Positions 1-6,674 of a stretch of 37,818 nt of DNA are shown here, piece by piece (positions within the stretch are counted from its first letter, which is position 1; every line of letters starts with the position of its first letter). The translations under genes were made by a program, and so were the position numbers. The stretch covers positions 1 through 37,818 of the forward strand of contig JACVCQ010000001.1 in NCBI GenBank assembly GCA_016741945.1, read 5' to 3'. Source of the stretch: Chitinophagaceae bacterium. Lineage in GTDB: Bacteria > Bacteroidota > Bacteroidia > Chitinophagales > Chitinophagaceae. The notes beneath the pieces were generated by a model that was not told where the DNA came from, ran no database searches, and worked only from the letters and a program-made list of their open reading frames with translations.

Positions 1-603
1 AAATTCTGAGGCAAGGTAAAACGAGATAATGCCCTTCACCACCCTAATGGGAGAATGGGGGCCAAAATCAGTATCGATTCGGCAACCTTAATGAATAAAG
101 GGCTAGAAATGATTGAAGCTCGATGGTTATTCAATCTGAGACCTGATCAGATTGAAGTCGTAGTACATCCACAGAGTATTATTCATAGTTTGGTTCAATT
201 TGAAGATGGTAGTATCAAAGCACAAATGGGCTTACCGGATATGAAATTACCCATTCAGTATGCCATGGCTTTTCCTCAAAGAATACCCAATGCTTTCCCC
301 CGGTATGATTTTAAAAAGCCCAATACCCTCACATTCGAAGAACCCGATACCAAAACCTTTCGCAATCTGGCATTAGCGATGGAGGCCCTCCACAAAGGTG
401 GTAATATGCCCTGTATCTTAAATGCAGCCAATGAGATTGCTGTTTTTGCATTTTTACGTAACAGGATTGGCTTTTTAGACATGACAGAAGTAGTAGAACA
501 AACCATGCGTAAGACAACGTTTATAGAGAAACCTAGCTTAGAAGAATATTTTGAAAGTGATGGAGAAGCACGAAATTTCGCCGCCACTTTAATTCACCTG
601 TAA
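1..603 (+). CDS. dxr: 1-deoxy-D-xylulose-5-phosphate reductoisomerase, C-terminal part (partial)
   Basis: Catalyses the NADPH-dependent conversion of DXP to MEP, the committed step of non-mevalonate isoprenoid synthesis, in the cytoplasm. The visible 182 residues from the Met at 55 contain the family's catalytic core stretch (SIDSATLMNKGLEMIEARW, with the conserved Ser, Asn, Lys and Glu substrate/metal ligands) and the whole C-terminal helical domain to a normal end. The N-terminal NADPH domain lies outside the window. The same frame continues upstream of 55 and still reads as DXR-like (ALHHPN before MGAKIS). However, it has a TGA at 7-9 and a Gly codon at 52-54 or adjacent, where the family has the active-site-loop Trp (HPNWxMG). 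So the Met at 55 is not a true start. The first ~50 bases are either mutated or of poor quality. rseP follows 82 bases downstream, a common Bacteroidota arrangement. Confidence 0.93.
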
Positions 604-685
604 TCTTTTTCCTATTTTCACCACCAATTCTTTATAACTGCACGAGAGAAAGACTTTTGAAATTTAAAACACAGCAGAAATCTGT

Positions 686-2038
686 ATGACTTTATTAGCA
701 ATTGATTGGAGTAGTGTGGCGGTCAAGGCCGGACAATTCATTTTATCTTTTTCTATCCTCGTGGTTCTTCATGAACTGGGACATTTTTTACCGGCACGCT
801 GGTTCAAGTGTAGGGTAGATAAATTCTATTTATTTTTTAATCCATGGTTCAGTCTTTGGAAAACCAAGAAGGGGGAAACAGAATATGGGTTGGGTTGGGT
901 TCCTTTCGGTGGCTATGTAAAGATCGCGGGAATGATTGATGAAAGCCTGGATAAAGAGCAAATGAAATTGCCACCCCAACCTTGGGAATTTCGTGCTAAA
1001 CCGGCTTGGCAAAGATTGATCATCATGGTGGGTGGAGTTGTAGTGAATGTATTGTTGGCTATTGTCATCTTTATTGGCATCACCTGGAAATGGGGCGAAG
1101 AATACTTGCCCGTTAAAAATTTGAAGTATGGGATACATGCTGATTCATTAGCAAAATCAATTGGTATTCAGGATGGAGATAGGATCGTTGGGATCAATCA
1201 AAAAACATTAGAAAATTTCGGTACACTAGAATCCGAACTCATGTTGAATGATGCACAAAACATTCAAGTAGAAAGAGCCGGATCTACCATCACACTCAAT
1301 ATTCCGGATGGATTTGTTAAGCAACTGGTGAAGAATAGAAGAACGGGGGGGATGATTGTTCCACAATATCCTACTATTGTAGATTCTGTATCATCAAAAG
1401 ATGCTGTATTCACCAAGAACGAATTGCGTAAAGGTGATACTTTGGTTGGATTGAATGGTACTGCTTTTCAATTTTATCATCAATACCAACAATTGATTAA
1501 AGGGTATGAAGATTCTATTGTTACAATTTCCGTATTGCGTGGTACAGATACTGTGGATGTAAGAGCGAGGGTCAATGATAAAGGTAAACTCGGCTTTTTG
1601 GCAGTGTCTCCTTTAGTGATGTTTGGTACAGTAACCAAAGAATTTACTTTCATGGAAGCCATTCCGGTTGGCTTTAATCGTTGTTGGGAAACCCTGGATC
1701 GTTATATCACAGGCATCAAGCAAATATTTACCGGTAAGGTAGATGCAAGTGATTCATTGGGAAGTGTAATCAGTATCGGTAATACATTCCCCGGTGTATG
1801 GGATTGGGAGCGTTTCTGGACATTAACCGGCATCTTCTCCATTGTACTTGCGTTTATGAATATTTTGCCCATTCCTGCTTTGGATGGCGGACATGCACTC
1901 TTCACACTCATTGAAATGATTACCGGACGTAAACCCGGAGACAAATTCATGGAGTATGCACAGATGGTAGGTATGATCTTGTTGTTGGGATTGATGGCGT
2001 ATGCATTGGGATTGGATTTCTGGAGATTGTTTAAATAA
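686..2038 (+). CDS. rseP: RseP-type site-2 intramembrane zinc metalloprotease
   Basis: Intramembrane metalloprotease (peptidase M50) expected to cut anti-sigma factors and signal-peptide remnants within the inner membrane. The first membrane segment carries HExxH (H29-E30-H33, in VVLHELGHF). The last third has the second metal-binding segment in ILPIPALDGGH, followed by ITGRKPGDKF, both typical of RseP. Between them, about residues 150-300, are two PDZ-like stretches (for example IGIQDGDRIVGINQ and ELRKGDTLVGLNG). Its 450 residues match the family. The ATG at 686 places the first hydrophobic segment directly before the active site, as expected. It lies 82 bases behind dxr on the same strand, probably co-transcribed. 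Confidence 0.96.
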   Translation: MTLLAIDWSSVAVKAGQFILSFSILVVLHELGHFLPARWFKCRVDKFYLFFNPWFSLWKTKKGETEYGLGWVPFGGYVKIAGMIDESLDKEQMKLPPQPWEFRAKPAWQRLIIMVGGVVVNVLLAIVIFIGITWKWGEEYLPVKNLKYGIHADSLAKSIGIQDGDRIVGINQKTLENFGTLESELMLNDAQNIQVERAGSTITLNIPDGFVKQLVKNRRTGGMIVPQYPTIVDSVSSKDAVFTKNELRKGDTLVGLNGTAFQFYHQYQQLIKGYEDSIVTISVLRGTDTVDVRARVNDKGKLGFLAVSPLVMFGTVTKEFTFMEAIPVGFNRCWETLDRYITGIKQIFTGKVDASDSLGSVISIGNTFPGVWDWERFWTLTGIFSIVLAFMNILPIPALDGGHALFTLIEMITGRKPGDKFMEYAQMVGMILLLGLMAYALGLDFWRLFK

Positions 2039-2075
2039 ATCTACTGGTCAGAAACTTAAATGACTTTGTGCTATT

Positions 2076-2138
2076 CTTCTTCTTTTATGCATATTGTGGA
2101 GCCTATGAAAGGCGAAATGATATGCATAAAAGAAGAAG
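2076..2138. repeat. Nested inverted repeat between convergent genes
   Basis: Two perfect 19-bp arms (2076-2094, cttcttcttttatgcatat, and 2120-2138) enclose a 25-base loop. The loop contains a further 4-bp hairpin (gcct 2101-2104 / aggc 2110-2113). It sits between rseP (+) and the broken gene on the minus strand, so it could terminate transcription in both directions. There is no clear T-run. It could instead be a small non-autonomous palindromic element. Confidence 0.75.
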
Positions 2139-2176
2139 TAGTTGTATTGATACGTTAATATTACCTTCTTAATGAT

Positions 2177-3303
2177 TTATTTACTTAAACCCATTCGCTT
2201 GCACCATATAAGATTTTCAACTAGCAATACGTGGTTATAAGCCGGGCAGTAATAGTAAAAAGTACCTAATCGGGTTTTCGTCATCATTTTTTTTGCATTA
2301 TCAGACATAATGGACCCCATATTCGAAATAAAAAAACAAAACTCCTCATCTTCGATTAGATCAATTAATTGAGATTCACTTTGTATCAATATTTCTGGTG
2401 GAATTATTCCCCATCTTAATAAGGCAGTGCTCAATATCACTTTATCTATAAATGTATTAGCTGTACGCAAAGTCCTTTTGGTGTCTTCAATGAGTTGAGG
2501 TTTTAGTTTCTCTAATGAAGCAATAGGTTTCAAAGCCATGAGTCTTGAAACATGGTATAAAATCAATGGAAGTGTAGCGTATTGTGGACTGACATAGTCA
2601 GCAACAGTGATATGATGATTTGTTTTTATCACATCTTCAATAAAATACAGACTTGCAGAATCAGATGATGTCCATGGCAGATTATAATACTGAACGAAGT
2701 AAAGCACATTGGACATTACATTCATATCAAATTCAATCGCCATTTTTTTGCCAAACCAGGTAGAATAAGCTGATAGGTTAACATATTCAGGAAAGGTATT
2801 TGTTACTCTTTTACTTTTATTGTTGGCGTATGCTTGCATGAGTTGATGAATTTCGGATGCGATTGAATCAGATTTTCTCTGAGCCATTGGCAGTATTACT
2901 GTATCATCCATATCATCAGGCAAGACCCTGCTTTTGTTAAATAAGTTTAGCCAACCCGAGTGGGGAAATATCTGGGGGTGCTCAGTAGGCCAGAAATTAT
3001 AAGTGGTTCTTTTATTTTTTCTGTTCTGGAATATCGGGTAAACAGCCTGGGTATTATTGAATGCTTCTAAATAGGTGGAAGCATTTGTGGTTAAGCATTA
3101 TATCTGTTGACAATGTAAGTTACCCACTGTCTGATATCGTTTGGATAAGCAAATACAGAACCCTGTTTCTTCACGAGGGTCTTTCCAAAAAAGAATCGAT
3201 CGAACTCGTCTTTAAACGTTTTCGGAATATGCTTGACATTTACCATTTCATGGGCAGATGACAAAGTCTTTAATGAATCAATATCTGATCTGCGAACTAG
3301 CAT
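2177..3303 (-). pseudogene. Unrecognised protein gene with an internal frameshift
   Basis: Two adjacent minus-strand reading frames look like pieces of one ~375-aa gene. The 5' piece starts at the ATG at 3303 and runs about 70 codons to a TAA just after VNRYNA (near 3091). The 3' piece is open from 3097 to 2177 in the frame reached if one base has been lost near 3090-3100. It reads in a protein-like way across the junction (TTNASTYLEAF, then FWPTEHPQIFPHSGWLNLF, then VLPDDMDD). The only start codon in the downstream piece that an ORF caller would use is a TTG at 2923, which cuts off this good-looking sequence. No signal peptide, membrane segment or known motif was recognised. It may be a real pseudogene, a sequencing error, or a translated downstream ORF. 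The family is unknown. Confidence 0.6.
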
Positions 3304-3412
3304 TATATCAAAATAATATTTTTTTACTTAAATAAATGAGTAAATGACTTCAATATGCCTTAATATATTTGATTATCAATAACTATTGTATATAATTAAT
3401 TGAATATAAATA

Positions 3413-3444
3413 AAAGAGGAAATCGTGTTTTACGTTTCCTCTTT
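3413..3444 (-). terminator. Intrinsic terminator of the tmRNA gene
   Basis: Perfect 10-bp arms aaagaggaaa (3413-3422) and tttcctcttt (3435-3444), with a small inner CGT/ACG pairing, begin 4 bases beyond the tmRNA 3' end. On the minus strand the hairpin is followed by a T-rich stretch (ttttattta). Confidence 0.75.
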
Positions 3445-3447
3445 CAG

Positions 3448-3817
3448 TGGAGTCGAGGGGAGTCGAACCCCTGTCCAAACATCGCTACCATTAGCTTTCT
3501 ACATGCTTATTTCATGATTATTTGTCGGTGTATTGCAGGACACGAACAAACCAACAATACACTTAGCTGGATGGTCTTAAACAACAGTCACAGCCTTCTG
3601 TCGTAGCAACCTGTGTTTATTTTGAGTCGGCGGCGGCACCTGGTAACAGATCAACCTGTGCGGCGGCCCAAATGACTAACTAATCACTGATTAGGCAGCC
3701 ATGGCATACTGTGTATTGCCATTTGAAGTTTGAATATTCAGATTAAAGTGCTAATTATCCAACGCACTGCATGCTTACACCAACCGTACCATATGCTGTC
3801 AAAACCAGTACGACCCC
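3448..3817 (-). ncRNA. ssrA: Transfer-messenger RNA (tmRNA)
   Basis: Rescues stalled ribosomes by acting first as tRNA-Ala, then as a short mRNA that adds a degradation tag. On the minus strand the 5' end GGGGTCG (3817-3811) pairs over 7 bp, with one G-U, with CGACTCC before the discriminator A at 3448. The T-arm (ggttcgactcccct) is adjacent to the 3' end. CCA is not encoded: the genome has CTG after the discriminator. The tag frame at 3720-3694 reads GNTQYAMAA, with a TAA at 3693-3691 and a GGC resume codon. Its ending in YAMAA fits Bacteroidota tags starting with Gly. GC-rich pseudoknot-type segments lie between the tag and the 3' half. Length is about 370 nt. It has its own promoter and terminator. 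Confidence 0.95.
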
Positions 3818-3826
3818 GTGCGTCTG

Positions 3827-3834
3827 CAAAGTTA
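3827..3834 (-). promoter_or_regulatory. Promoter -7 element of ssrA
   Basis: On the minus strand TAACTTTG matches the Bacteroidota -7 consensus TAnnTTTG and lies 10 bases before the mature 5' end, allowing a short leader removed by RNase P. No good -33 TTTG is visible at the expected distance. The outer IS element starts only 43 bases upstream. Confidence 0.6.
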
Positions 3835-3925
3835 CGACTATTTGCTATGCACTTATGGGAGGTTCTGTTAAAGATATGAATAGTCCTAAAATAGGTTGAC
3901 AGTTTTAAAATAAGTCCCGGTTGCC

Positions 3926-4550
3926 TCAGGTAGCCGGGATTTTTTTGTTGTAGACCTGATCTGGCGTTTTCATTTGAAGGGCTATATGGGGTCTTTTGTT
4001 GTTGTATAAAAATATACTTTCTCGAACTAATTGTTTGACCTGTTCTTTACTTTTCATTTTCCGATCCATCCCAAATTCTTCTTTTATGGTACGGTTCATC
4101 CTTTCGGCTAATGCATTTTCGTAAGGGTCTCCATTCTCTGTCATACTTAATTGAATGTTATTTTCTGCTGTCAATAATGCATATTCTTTACTACAATATT
4201 GCATTCCTCTATCTGAATGATGGATGGTTGCCATACTCGGGTTGTTTCGTTGAGTTACAGCCATATTCAAAGCTTTAATCATGCTTTGTGTTTCCATATT
4301 ATCTTCTATAGCATAGCCCATAATTTTTCTACTGTAGGCATCCGTTATCATATTCAAATAACAATTTCCCTGTTCAGTCTTTATGTATGTTATATCGCTT
4401 ACCCATATTTCATCCTGATGATTTGTTGTTTTCCCTTTGATACGATTAGGCCATTTCCTTAGCCAATGTTTACTCATGGTTGTTTGTGTGTAGCGTCTAC
4501 GGGGCTTGATTTGTAACCCATAATGACGCATTAAGTCAAAGAGCTTATCC
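3926..4550 (-). pseudogene. IS3-family transposase OrfB, C-terminal part (interrupted)
   Basis: Encodes the catalytic half of the outer element's DDE integrase-type transposase: WVSDITYIK (first Asp), HHSDRGMQYCS (second Asp) and NALAERMNRTIKEEF (Glu). The reading frame extends upstream of the ATG at 4531 through KLFDLMRHYGL to the insertion point at 4550, where the inner IS cuts it between FGRD and KLFD. The missing N-terminal half continues at 5935 on the far side of the inner element. A shortened protein starting at 4531 would keep the DDE triad but lack the N-terminal region. Confidence 0.88.
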
Positions 4551-4602
4551 TGTCTAGTCCTGAAATAGGTTTACACCTAAAGTAAACCAAAAACAGGATT
4601 AT

Positions 4603-4989
4603 ATGGAACACAAACTAGAGATTCGTCAGATGTTTGATGAATCATTCAAACGAAAAGTGATTGAGGAGTATTTGTCAACAGGGCAATCCAAGACATCAAT
4701 TCAACGCAAGTACAATATCCATTTTAAGAGTGCCATTTGTACTTGGATGAAACGTTTAGGCTACATAGAAAAGGTTGAACAAAAGTGTAACTTAGCTTCT
4801 TTAAAACGAAGTATTTTGTCAAACAGCACGCCTAAGCCAACCAACGCTATTGATGCTGATAAGAGGATCAGAGACCTTGAACTACAGCTTGAGGATGCTA
4901 AATTGCAAGCTGAGGCTTATAAGCGAATTATTGAAAAGGCTGAAAAGGAACTAAATATCCCTATCAGAAAAAAGCACAATACCAAGTAA
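4603..4989 (+). CDS. IS3-family transposase OrfA (helix-turn-helix, leucine-zipper subunit)
   Basis: 128-aa DNA-binding protein of the inner insertion sequence. The N-terminal half has an IS3 OrfA-type helix-turn-helix region (SFKRKVIEEYLSTGQSKTSI, then RKYNIHFKSAICTWMKR). The C-terminal third, about residues 85-120, is a heptad-rich coiled coil (RIRDLELQLEDAKLQAEAY, then KRIIEKAEKELNI) typical of OrfA dimerisation. It starts 52 bases inside the left terminal repeat. It ends 8 bases before the OrfB ATG, but a -1 slippage signal near its end allows an OrfAB fusion. OrfA alone normally inhibits or modulates transposition. Confidence 0.93.
   Translation: MEHKLEIRQMFDESFKRKVIEEYLSTGQSKTSIQRKYNIHFKSAICTWMKRLGYIEKVEQKCNLASLKRSILSNSTPKPTNAIDADKRIRDLELQLEDAKLQAEAYKRIIEKAEKELNIPIRKKHNTK
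4968..4974 (+). promoter_or_regulatory. Programmed -1 ribosomal frameshift site of the inner IS
   Basis: The heptamer A AAA AAG lies in the OrfA frame (aga aaa aag), six codons before its stop. Slipping back one base continues without a stop through AQYQVIKEMKDSY into OrfB. This is the classic IS3-family signal for making the OrfAB transposase. Confidence 0.85.
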
Positions 4990-4997
4990 TCAAAGAG

Positions 4998-5900
4998 ATG
5001 AAAGACAGTTATCCGTCGGTAAGCCTGATACGGCTCTGTCGGTTGCTTGGTGTTACTCGTCAGGCGTATTATCAGTTTTACTGGCACATTGAAGAGCTTC
5101 AAGTAGAAGAAGAATTAGTATTAAATGAAGTCAAAGAATTAAGGCGTATGCATCCAGCAATAGGTACTAGAAAACTCTATTGCATGCTTCAATCATTTCT
5201 TCTGGATCATCAGATTAAAATGGGCCGGGATGCTTTATTTAAACTAATGTCAGTTAATAAATTACTGGTAAGAAAACGTAAAAGAAAGATCAATACAACG
5301 CAATCTTATCATTGGTTTAAAAGATATCCTAGCTTGATTAAGTCATGGTATCCTGACGCCCCTAATCAGTTGTGGGTTGCAGATATAACCTACCTACCAG
5401 TGATAAACGGCTTTTTATATATCAGTTTAATTACCGATGCTTACTCACATAAAATTATGGGCTACTCAATAGGGGAAAGTCTTGAAGCTGTTCACACCAC
5501 AAAAGCACTTCAAATGGCGCTGAAGAATGAAGACCACCGCAATATTATTCATCATTCTGATCGAGGAATCCAATATTGCTCTTCAGAATATGTAACCATT
5601 TTACAAGAAAATGGTATTCGTATTAGTATGACAGAAAGTGGTGACCCATTAGAAAATCCAATTGCAGAAAGAATAAACGGGATATTAAAAGAAGAATATC
5701 TCAAGCATTATCACATTACAAACTACCAAGAAGCAACGAATCTGTTAACCTGCATTGTGGATCGTTATAATAACAAACGACCACATCAAAGTATCAATAT
5801 GCTTACTCCTGAAACTGTACATGAACAATCATTATTAGTTAATAGAAGATGGGGTAAATCCTCCTCTTTACCTAATATTGTAAAGCAACAACAGGATTAA
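4998..5900 (+). CDS. IS3-family transposase OrfB (DDE catalytic subunit)
   Basis: 300-aa catalytic part of the inner IS transposase, made as an OrfAB fusion by -1 frameshifting. It contains HTH_21-like sequence (HPAIGTRKLYCML, about residues 50-65) and the rve integrase core with D in WVADITYLP, D in HHSDRGIQYCS, and E in NPIAERINGILKEEY, followed by RYNNKRPHQSI. All three catalytic residues and the C-terminal YNxxRPH motif are present, and the frame is uninterrupted. The ATG at 4998 is 8 bases past the OrfA stop. The same frame is open upstream to the slippery heptamer, so the ATG may not be used independently. Confidence 0.95.
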   Translation: MKDSYPSVSLIRLCRLLGVTRQAYYQFYWHIEELQVEEELVLNEVKELRRMHPAIGTRKLYCMLQSFLLDHQIKMGRDALFKLMSVNKLLVRKRKRKINTTQSYHWFKRYPSLIKSWYPDAPNQLWVADITYLPVINGFLYISLITDAYSHKIMGYSIGESLEAVHTTKALQMALKNEDHRNIIHHSDRGIQYCSSEYVTILQENGIRISMTESGDPLENPIAERINGILKEEYLKHYHITNYQEATNLLTCIVDRYNNKRPHQSINMLTPETVHEQSLLVNRRWGKSSSLPNIVKQQQD

Positions 5901-5934
5901 GTAGAAAACTGTAAACTTATTTTAGGACGAGACA

Positions 5935-6160
5935 TCCCGACCAAACCTCAGTCCATTCTCCTTTAGATCCTCTTTGATTAGATGATACACTTTACGGGTT
6001 CCAATTCTAGGCAGCTGTTTTCTCTCCCTATCCACTAGCTTTTTAACAGCCTCTAGTGCCAAGGTCTTTTTTACTCTATCTTTTTGCTGCTTGTACACAT
6101 TTTGACGACTGTAACCTAAGGCTAATGCTATTCTTCCGACGCTGTGTTCTCTTCTTTTTC
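5935..6160 (-). pseudogene. IS3-family transposase OrfB, N-terminal part (interrupted)
   Basis: On the minus strand an open frame, with no ATG needed because it is entered by frameshift, reads REHSVGRIALALGYSRQNVY, then LPRIGTRKVYHLIKEDL, then NGLRFGRD, and stops at the inner IS junction. This is the IS3 OrfB N-terminus that joins KLFDLMRHYGL at 4550 once the insert and one TCC copy are removed. It is in the -1 frame relative to OrfA, entered near 6154-6164. Confidence 0.85.
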
Positions 6161-6532
6161 CCCCTGTTTGTCGGAAGCTGCTTGTGACAGGGGTAAGAAC
6201 TTTTTTCTGATCTCAGTATTGAACATATCATCAGCAATATCTATGGCTCGATTTAATATCTCTTTCTCTGCTTCAAGCCGTTTGATCTTTGCTTCCAGTT
6301 GCGATATGTAAGTCTTGGGTGGAGCTTTCTTTTTCATGGGAGCTTTACTTGTCCAATCTAAAGTTCCGTGTTTTCTTAACCATACCAAAACTGTACTTCT
6401 TCCCTGGATACCATACTTCTTTTGACTCTGTTTCCAAGTTAAATGACCTTTTTCAACCTCATCAACTACCTGAAGTTTAAAGGATAAACTGTAGTCCTTT
6501 TGGGTTCTCTTTAAATGATTGATACTCATCAT
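6128..6532 (-). CDS. IS3-family transposase OrfA of the outer IS
   Basis: 134-aa DNA-binding subunit of the interrupted outer element. N-terminal helix-turn-helix region: YSLSFKLQVVDEVEKG, then KKYGIQGRSTVLVWLRKHG. A coiled coil follows at about residues 72-100 (YISQLEAKIKRLEAEKEIL). The start at 6532 lies 38 bases inside the right terminus. The frame is complete, but its OrfB partner is split by the nested IS, so no full OrfAB transposase can be made. OrfA might still act as a repressor on related elements. Confidence 0.92.
   Translation of the reverse strand: MMSINHLKRTQKDYSLSFKLQVVDEVEKGHLTWKQSQKKYGIQGRSTVLVWLRKHGTLDWTSKAPMKKKAPPKTYISQLEAKIKRLEAEKEILNRAIDIADDMFNTEIRKKFLPLSQAASDKQGEKEENTASEE
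6154..6164 (-). promoter_or_regulatory. Probable -1 frameshift run of the outer IS
   Basis: On the minus strand the run GGGGGAAAAAG lies close to the OrfA 3' end. The OrfB frame is open from here in the -1 register. It is less canonical than the A6G heptamer of the inner IS, so the exact slip point is inferred. Confidence 0.5.
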
Positions 6533-6582
6533 AAGTCAACTTTTGTGTCAACTTATTCTAGGACGAGGCATTGCTCACATAG

Positions 6583-6615
6583 AAAAAGCCCCAGCAGTGA
6601 TGTTGGGGCTTTTTT
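6583..6615. terminator. Bidirectional intrinsic terminator
   Basis: An 11-bp perfect stem (6583-6593 aaaaagcccca with 6604-6614), with three further pairs including one G-U, closes a short loop. T-runs lie on both strands. It is 60 bases beyond the stop of the minus-strand O-antigen-ligase-like gene and just outside the outer IS end. Confidence 0.85.
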
Positions 6616-6674
6616 GGAGGTGTGGAGGTGAAAAGTGAAATAGGACTATCCTTTTACCTTTCATTTTTCACCTT

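Larger units (their letters stand above)
4551..5934 (+). mobile_element. Intact-looking IS3-family insertion sequence nested in another IS
   Basis: 1384 bp, bounded by terminal inverted repeats of 25 bases (4551-4575, and 5934-5910 on the other strand) that differ at only three positions and begin TGTCT. It is flanked by a 3-bp direct repeat TCC (4548-4550 and 5935-5937). It encodes OrfA and OrfB with an intact frameshift signal and DDE triad, so it could be active. Its termini resemble those of the outer IS (shared GTCCT and AATA blocks), so a relative has inserted into a relative. Confidence 0.93.
3877..6570 (-). mobile_element. IS3-family insertion sequence, interrupted by a second IS
   Basis: The ends are related inverted repeats of about 25 bases beginning TG: 3877-3901 on the plus strand and 6570-6546 on the minus strand share the core GTCCTA, then AATA, then GTTGACA. 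The element encodes OrfA (6532-6128) and OrfB (about 6160 to 3926) on the minus strand. OrfB is split by the inner element at 4551-5934. Without the insert and the duplicated TCC it would be about 1307 bp, a normal IS3-family size. No flanking target duplication is visible (ATA on the left, TTG on the right), so the termini may be slightly misplaced or one flank has been rearranged. It lies between tmRNA and the O-antigen-ligase-like gene. Confidence 0.85.

Noticed and set aside
3400..3606. Plus-strand open reading frame of 68 codons
   Set aside because: It lies across the tmRNA 3' half and its terminator; the encoded residues reflect the T-arm sequence.
4217..4462. Plus-strand frame opposite the outer transposase
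   Set aside because: Antisense shadow of OrfB with no independent features.
3448..6570. tmRNA-integrated genomic island
   Set aside because: No integrase and no duplicated tmRNA 3' end; the adjacent elements are simple IS3-type insertions upstream of the gene.
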